Shown: positions 60,101 through 64,000 of the stretch, piece after piece
How positions within the stretch are numbered: position 1 is the first letter of the stretch
Layout of the letters: every line of letters starts with the position of its first letter
NCBI RefSeq assembly: GCF_965363235.1
Contig: NC_134844.1
Span: forward strand, 22,364,646-22,428,645
Origin: Mytilus galloprovincialis
Lineage: Eukaryota > Mollusca > Bivalvia > Mytilida > Mytilidae
Reading direction: 5' to 3'
DNA: 64,000 nucleotides
The notes under the pieces: generated by a model
Seen by the model: the letters and a program-made list of their open reading frames with translations, nothing else
Told to the model about the DNA's origin: nothing
Databases searched by the model: none
Translations under genes and position numbers: made by a program

Positions 60101-60602
60101 GGTTGTCGTTTGTTTATGTGTTACACATTTGTTTTTCATTCAATTTTTTTTTTCTTTTTACATAAATAAGTCCGTTAGTTTTCTCGTTTGAATTGTTTTA
60201 CATTGTCTGATCGGGGCCTTTTATAGCTGACTATGCGGTATGGGCTTTGCTCATTGTTGAAGGCCGTACGGTGACCTATAATTGTTAATATCTGTTTCAT
60301 TTTGGTCTTTTGTGGATAGTTGTCTCATTGGCAATCATACCACATCTTCTTTTTTATATGTGTTCCTTGCATTAAATTTTCTGTTAGTCATATACCTTTA
60401 ATTGTAAGTCGATCAGTGAATGTTTATTGGATGTTCATAAACTAAATTAAATGATGATCAGTTTGTTTGCATTATAAACTATGTTCTCTTTTCTTTCAGA
60501 ATTGTTGTAAAATATCATGATGCAAAAGTTCCCGATTTCGGAGTCGTCAGACAAGCACCAGAATTCAAGAGTGCTGAACATTATATAGCATTGAAAGAAT
60601 AA
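51125..60602 (+). CDS. MIF/DDT-family tautomerase-fold protein 3 (three exons, 127 aa)
   Basis: Exons are 51125-51232 (donor GTAAGA), 59208-59380 (acceptor CTTTTCAG, donor GTAGTA) and 60500-60602 (acceptor TTCTTTCAG, stop TAA). The product starts MPRILIRTSLKDADLQDDF, contains SVGTG-like NVSTGNRMINNGRKTPMMFV and KVFIPFFASLLNMP, and ends KYHDAKVPDFGVVRQAPEFK. The N-terminal Pro is kept, Tyr occupies position 33, and there is no CxxC. All exons are open and the splice sites look sound although intron 1 has grown to ~8 kb by a whole DNA transposon. Its C-terminal KYHDAKV is shared with MIF-1 (HYHDAKV). Confidence 0.92.
52864..55071 (+). CDS. Transposon protein part 1: Cys-rich N-terminus and central region
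   Basis: I chose ATG 52864 because MEKCIVCLKDDHP opens a zinc-binding-like cluster; the frame is open upstream to 52825. The first ~60 residues hold CIVC, C and HQLC; a second cluster (HHCLFCGNEA, DACDLRNDDW, YHQACSVNFRTC) follows at ~95-185. A winged-helix-like segment (KIVDFLKHHDDEQISISDLV) and a long conserved-looking body (QLDLGVQVHHNFASRFLVST, ADNVDHNTRTIDGLNTFHGM, LRLGPFHTEMSFLGSIGNLM) follow. That body is widespread in invertebrate multicopy genes as I recall. It presumably carries the transposase. A stop at 55069 ends the frame while related sequence continues just downstream. Confidence 0.75.
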   Translation: MEKCIVCLKDDHPTTLIKLRQKGCLGIIKASQERGDCLSALEGNFVHQLCRKTYTNPNDIKKYKKEKLVLREINTNTPKLRSKSHFDFKHHCLFCGNEATDSKKKDKNVFQVRTDDFESRIQDACDLRNDDWAAEVRGRLESVSDLHAADAVYHQACSVNFRTCKNTPVFRSPISPDTKPENKRGRPALQEDGFYKIVDFLKHHDDEQISISDLVEKMDEMCDGNAYSQMYLKKRLKQHFGDEIIITDIPGRKSVVTLRETVTCILQDYYQRPSNLNPDDEKRALIRAAAKLIKSDIRSVDTTKSIYPTPANIASVDNNLSYLPESLLLFLSNIFSEKDPSVKIASIGQAVMQASRPRALITPLQLDLGVQVHHNFASRFLVSTLNSLGFCSSYYEVQKFESSAAAVQGVDLPGDISNSFVQFVADNVDHNTRTIDGLNTFHGMGIIAGITPGTKRTQPIPRIAFSTDEIKALAKIEIKYYKPQSDRMAELSYAELKNLNTLDKTFRLDLLSVIVWPLKYPIPMWSGFMQMVQTGDYPGKSSVSFMPMIDLNASDMICIYSTLNFVANQAKRYYITAILTFDQPLYWKALSIVENENPGSTLKSMVLRLGPFHTEMSFLGSIGNLMSNTGLKEMLELIYAPNAVTHILSGKAVARAFRGHMLVDTALYCLLIADIFNIDVSKLLEEPNSTLETTEMKEIDELYSQLSSGELSASEASESDVLKNLESTVRRKTEI
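55093..55821 (+). CDS. Transposon protein part 2: central-C region
   Basis: The frame continues the same protein type: MVQVLRQFIKAERTGNWPLH, LPFLAASGHNLYTKTAYVYL, RRSNRYWAGISSDLFIEQVL, MRSVKTAGGLTRGRGM and LWLMSMPACAEINQAM. The AGGLTRGRGM and conserved Trp/His pattern are typical of these multicopy proteins. Its start codon is internal to the original protein, and it overlaps the next frame at its end. Confidence 0.7.
   Translation: MWLQYSEMVQVLRQFIKAERTGNWPLHLQSIKEMLPFLAASGHNLYTKTAYVYLMTMQSLDEDHPDVYANFINGNHVIRRSNRYWAGISSDLFIEQVLMRSVKTAGGLTRGRGMTESQRSLWLMSMPACAEINQAMQDLSGVGYFSSEQHKDETHARQKKDTNDIQTLLTFLKSRNPFIDSEVDRSLRNIETGVVADKTVNVDDAKKVGTSILQELVGKNVADHTFRRKKQAITLGNKAGKT
55796..57222 (+). 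CDS. Transposon protein part 3: XPG/PIN-like nuclease and CXC cluster
   Basis: 55796-56695 shows acidic nuclease motifs in FEN/XPG order: VLDGGSLIHRLPW, ATVVFDGYPSVPTTKDVTHF, VIHAEDDADLKIVLTAIE, VIGEDTDLLILLCYH and AFSGCDTTSRIFG. All the metal-binding Asp/Glu positions one would expect look present. An overlapping frame, 56638-57222, continues after a shift and ends in a CXC (tesmin/TSO1-like) cluster (CNCKLNCDTKRCSCRKHGI, then CSPACGECRGMNC). XPG-type nucleases cut flap DNA; in a transposon this could process ends. Stop TGA at 57220-57222. Confidence 0.78.
57676..57701 (+). repeat. (TA)n microsatellite
   Basis: A run of AT dinucleotides within the 3' non-coding part of the Academ-like element. 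Confidence 0.9.
58295..58510 (+). repeat. Dispersed repeat (GGTATGATTGCCAATGAG family)
   Basis: Its complement is at 60075-60355: TATGATTGCCAATGAGGCAA, CCCCGAAATGACAAATGTAA, AACAATTCAAATG. The pair brackets MIF-3 exon 2 in opposite orientation. Confidence 0.75.
58995..59180 (+). repeat. Dispersed repeat (ACTGAACTCCGAGG family) before MIF-3 exon 2
   Basis: GCTGAACTCCGAGGGAAATT, CAAAACGAAAAGTTATTAAT and a TAAACCTGGTTT end. Its edge lies ~30 bp from the exon 2 acceptor. Confidence 0.7.
60075..60355 (-). repeat. Dispersed repeat (GGTATGATTGCC family) in MIF-3 intron 2
   Basis: Plus-strand blocks: CAAGTCAGGAGCCTGTAATT, TCGTTTGAATTGTTTTACAT, TGACTATGCGGTATGGGCTT and CATTGGCAATCATACCACAT. It is the best copy; a worn one is at 19460-19735. 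Confidence 0.75.
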
Positions 60603-60976
60603 TTATTCCATGACATGATCAGACACGGCTCAATGTTTTTAATTTTACAGGATTTAATGCATGTACTTGAACATTCGTATGGTTTTTCTATAGAATAGAA
60701 TTTTCCTGTAAATTGACAATTACTGTTATTAGTCGATCACTAAAAAAAATACAAATTACAAACATTAATTAAAATAGCAGATATTTGACGAACACACTTT
60801 TTTTTTATTGAGAACGTTTTTACACATTTTTTTGTTAAGATCCGTTATTGAAAAAACTGAAACTTCGGTTCCAAATCAACTCAACGAAAATTAACGTTAA
60901 ATTGATTTTGTATTGAGACCTATTTTGTTTTATAGATCCAATGCGTATTTTAAATTTGGCTTCTCAAAGTTTATAT

Positions 60977-62271
60977 GTAGGACTCGGAACCGCGATGGTA
61001 CTCCGAACCGCGATGGTCACGCTGGAGTGCGATGGTCTACGCTGAAGTGCGATGGTTAACACGCTGAAGTGCGATGGTAACATTGTGACGTTAACTTGTT
61101 GATATTTACGCTGAAGTGCGATGGTGGTTACGCTGTAGTGCGATGGCCAACTTAAGACTTTGAGTAAAAGCAAAATGCACATGGGCTTTTGTAATAAAAT
61201 AACACCATTAATATTTGGCTGCTAGCCTCTTATTTTGAAGATGTTATAACTTCTGTTTAGATCAAACAAAAGACTTTAATTTTTGTTTTAATCTAATTTT
61301 CCAAGTCTCCAATTATTCTTTTAGCACGCAAGAGTATGGAATAAGGTGTTCAAAGGCGAAATAAAAAAAAAAAGATTCAGCGTGTAGGTCTTTATAATAT
61401 TACTAAGAAGTGTCCATCTCATTTACTTAAATATTATGATAAAACTTAGTAATTGCTCACATTCTTCTTCAATTTATATATACAAGTTGTACCTTGAATG
61501 TCGGAACAGTATCCACGAAGTAAAAATACCGACAAGTAAATTCATTCTTTACTAATAGCGAAGCTTGTCAATTATTTCACGAAAAACAAAGATGAGGATG
61601 ATAAAATGGGAAGTACACGTAGGGTTTAGTCAGGTTAATTTCTGTCTGACATGTTTTAGACTGAAACCATAAAAAAAAAAAACAAGAACGACGGTGTTCT
61701 TTATAAACAAAACAAAAAAATCTCGGGAACAAAACAACATTATATGAACTTGATATAGCAAAATCATTGAAACATTGCTAATACTATCATATTTTTTTTT
61801 TAAATTTTTAAATTGCCCACATAAAATCATGTGACGCTTACCGTAAGATAAATTAAGATTAATATTTAGATTAGTATACTGTATTTATCGTACAAAAAGT
61901 CTGCGGCATAATTCAGAATACTGGTTAGCCCATTTGGTGACCAAGTTCATTTTACAGCCGCTTTGCTGCCTAAAATGGTTTAACATATTTTTTTATAACC
62001 TCAACATGTAATGCTTAAAACTGTTCGGGACTTGAATTGTTTGTTTCTTTCTTATTTCCTTACTTTTCTTTGTTAACATGAAACCTTCATCTACAAAACC
62101 CTATTCTACTGCCTGCGAATCCATGTTGTATTTTGAAAACGTCATATTATTCAAACGTCACACACAAAACCATCGCACTTCAGCAAAAGGACCACCGTAC
62201 TTCGGCGTAGACCATCGCACTTCAGCGTGACCATCGTACTTCAGCGTCCCCATCGCACCTCCGAGTCCTAC
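60977..62271. mobile_element. 1.3-kb TIR element with subterminal GCGATGG repeats
   Basis: Left end GTAGGACTCGGAACCGCGAT and right end ATCGCACCTCCGAGTCCTAC are imperfect inverted repeats. Each arm holds 4-7 copies of a CTGAAGTGCGATGGT-like word pointing inward. The flanks are TATAT-rich, so a 4-bp duplication (ATAT or TATA) is likely but its frame is ambiguous. No coding region was recognised. It sits ~370 bp past the MIF-3 stop. Confidence 0.8.
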
Positions 62272-63005
62272 ATATATACCAACAGTTACACCTTTTGCCT
62301 TCTTAGTTGATGCTGAGTTCGGTATTGTAGCTTGAAATTACTCCGGGTTTATTTTGGAAAAGAATGTATTACGGATAAAAATCCTGCTATATCATAAACC
62401 AAAATTTCCAGATATTACAACATGATGTACTGACTCTAAAACACTAAAGTAACCAAAACTGCATCATAAAGCCGTGAAGATTAAGTGTTTTGATACCTGT
62501 TCGTGAGTTTTGTCAAGTTCGTGTGAATACTTTCTAAGGTCATATTTTTTTTTAACATTATAATTTCTTCTTTTGTGTTTTAAAGTTTTAAAGTTTATGT
62601 GTGAATCAAAACTTCATTTTTAATAAATCTTCCAAAATTTTGTACTTTTTAAAACAATATTTGAATTAAAACAAATTCTTACACTTTGAAAGCTGTGTAT
62701 TGTCTTTCAGCTGGTCCTGATTATCGTGCGAAGAAAGATCAAAGTGTTACATTGTTTCCAAATATTCAACAACAGTAGTTTTTGGTGATGAGTAATTTTA
62801 ATTTACATACGAAACTGCCTGTACCAAGTCAGGAATTTAACAGTTGTTTTCCATACGTTTGATGTGTTTGAACTATTGACTTTGTCATTTGAGTATAGCA
62901 GTTCCGTATTGATTTTTTTCGGAGTTCGATATTTTTGTAATTTAACCTTTTAACTTGAACGCCACAAAAAAAAGATATTGTCAGTGGATGATGTAAAGAT
63001 AACAA
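62272..63005. other. Spacer with a partial dispersed repeat
   Basis: 62815-62960 resembles the ACTGAACTCC-family repeat in complement (CAAGTCAGGAA, GTTTGATGTGTTTGA, TTTTTCGGAGTTC). No gene was seen. Confidence 0.4.
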
Positions 63006-63009
63006 AATG

Positions 63010-63500
63010 ATGATGATGATTGATGGTTGGTTGCTTAACGTCCAGTCGCAAATATTTCATGCATATTCAGGACGAGATCAAGTTCACAATAAATACTATA
63101 GGTAGGTCTTGAAATAATAGAGGCAATCTGGGATGATGGTCGGGTAAATTTGGACTGCCACTGGAAAATGAGGGTATATTGGATAGGAACAGAAATTTGG
63201 CCTTGCAACAGGCCACCTACGGACCCCTTAAAGAGTTGTTGCAAGGGTTCTTAACGTGCAAAGAGCGTGGCACTTTCTTTACACGAGGCATCGGATTTAA
63301 CGTCCCCAATCTGACCGGACGTGACTGCGAACTTTATACATCCCGCACAGCCAAACGGACGCCTACTTCGGCAAGCGTTTTACTGCCGCTCGGAAGAAGA
63401 CCAAATGACCATATTTCTATTCCCAAGTCACCCTGGGGGATAACAAAACGACTGTTTAATATGACAATGAAAATATGTGCTATAAAAATTACTTGTACGA
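63010..63500 (+). repeat. SINE-like interspersed repeat with AACGTGCAAAGAG core
   Basis: TTGCTTAACGTCCAGTCGCA, ATTTCATGCATATTCAGGAC, then GGTTCTTAACGTGCAAAGAG, TCGGATTTAACGTCCCC and CACCCTGGGGGATAAC. The AACGTGCAA block also occurs in the tRNA-derived SINE at 20150-20441, suggesting a shared core. The frames over it are accidental. Confidence 0.55.
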
Positions 63501-63944
63501 CTTTGCCCCCCGCAGAGCTATAGAAAAACAGTACATTAACGGGTGTTACACGGACTCTTTTTAGACGATACACGGACTCTTTTTAGTTGTTACACGGACA
63601 CTTTTTATGAATAGAATCACTCGTGCATGATCAGTGAGTTCATTGGCACTTTAACTTTCAATTAGATTTGAACTTTTTGGTTCACCGACTTATTTCCTGT
63701 CTTTTTATTGAACAAAATATTTACGTTAGCATCAATATCTTTTTTCAAACATTTCCAGTTAAATACTATTCACATCAGTACACTAAGGGATTAGACATTT
63801 AACTTCAACAGTGGGGGGTATGGTTTTCTCCTAAAATAGATATTTTGATCCCAAATTTTATGAGAAAAAATTTATTATGGTCAAGCAGATGACAAATTAA
63901 TGTTTTGAATGATTCCTGATTTTCCAAATACTTTTAATAGTGCT

Positions 63945-64000
63945 CATTGGCGGACCCAAGGGGGGGGGGGGGGGGGGGTCCGTTTACGATTGATCGACCA
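63945..64000 (+). mobile_element. Start of a CAGTGGCGG-type MITE cut by the window end
   Basis: CATTGGCGGACCCAAGG followed by a G-run resembles the left end of the 5-bp-TSD MITE family. The right end lies beyond the window. Confidence 0.5.

Noticed and set aside
63179-63573. Overlapping 114- and 79-codon ORFs
   Set aside because: They lie in an interspersed SINE-like repeat and show no family or splice signals.

Overview
This window looks like an AT-rich nuclear genome segment from a bivalve mollusc, most likely a marine mussel (Mytilidae). I infer this from exon-intron genes with GT/AG junctions, mollusc-style protein families, and many dispersed repeats of kinds I associate with mussel genomes. 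There are no bacterial operons and I found no tRNA or rRNA genes. About nine tenths of the window is intronic or mobile DNA. No database search was run; families are assigned by recognising motifs.

Host genes. (1) 1-429 (+) is the 3' end of a TMEM101-like membrane protein. (2) 1981-11235 (-) is a complete nine-exon gene for a secreted CAP (CRISP/antigen-5/PR-1) protein of 274 residues with an EGF-like segment and a ShK-like C-terminus. All its junctions agree in phase, and it includes a 20-nt microexon. (3) Three tandem MIF/DDT-type tautomerase-fold genes lie on the + strand at 15292-22896, 39042-40854 and 51125-60602. Each has three exons with identical phases (0, then 2) and encodes 124, 125 and 127 residues.

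Mobile DNA. MIF-1 intron 1 holds an antisense LINE and a tRNA-type SINE; its intron 2 holds a decayed Penelope-like fragment. MIF-3 intron 1 holds a 6.7-kb DNA transposon (51377-58086) with long imperfect TIRs, an apparent 3-bp target duplication, a Cys-rich N-terminus, an XPG/PIN-like nuclease segment and a CXC-type Cys cluster. I call it Academ-like. Between MIF-1 and MIF-2 lie a 3.9-kb TIR element with a perfect 6-bp target duplication (27067-30957) carrying a nested LINE, and another LINE (34390-37540) split by a 706-bp element with terminal hairpins. Further pieces are a solo LTR, a Ty3/gypsy fossil fragment, several Penelope-like fossils, short MITEs with 5-bp target duplications, a 120-bp satellite and a second subterminal-repeat TIR element (60977-62271).

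Most notable. Three repeat families (12350-12840, 24000-24810, 41102-41670) have monomers of 353, 350 and 350 bp whose boundaries coincide with hammerhead-ribozyme motifs (CTGANGA, stem II, GAAA, GTC cleavage site, complementary stem I). This is the layout of retrozymes. All three share an internal block starting 38-46 nt after the predicted cleavage site that folds as a nested hairpin with compensatory changes. Penelope-like RT fossils, a plausible source of mobilising enzyme, occur in the same window.

A second notable structure is a minisatellite (6385-7497) in which the CAP gene's exon 5/intron 5 boundary has been amplified, placing about 15 copies of the 5' splice site downstream of the real one.
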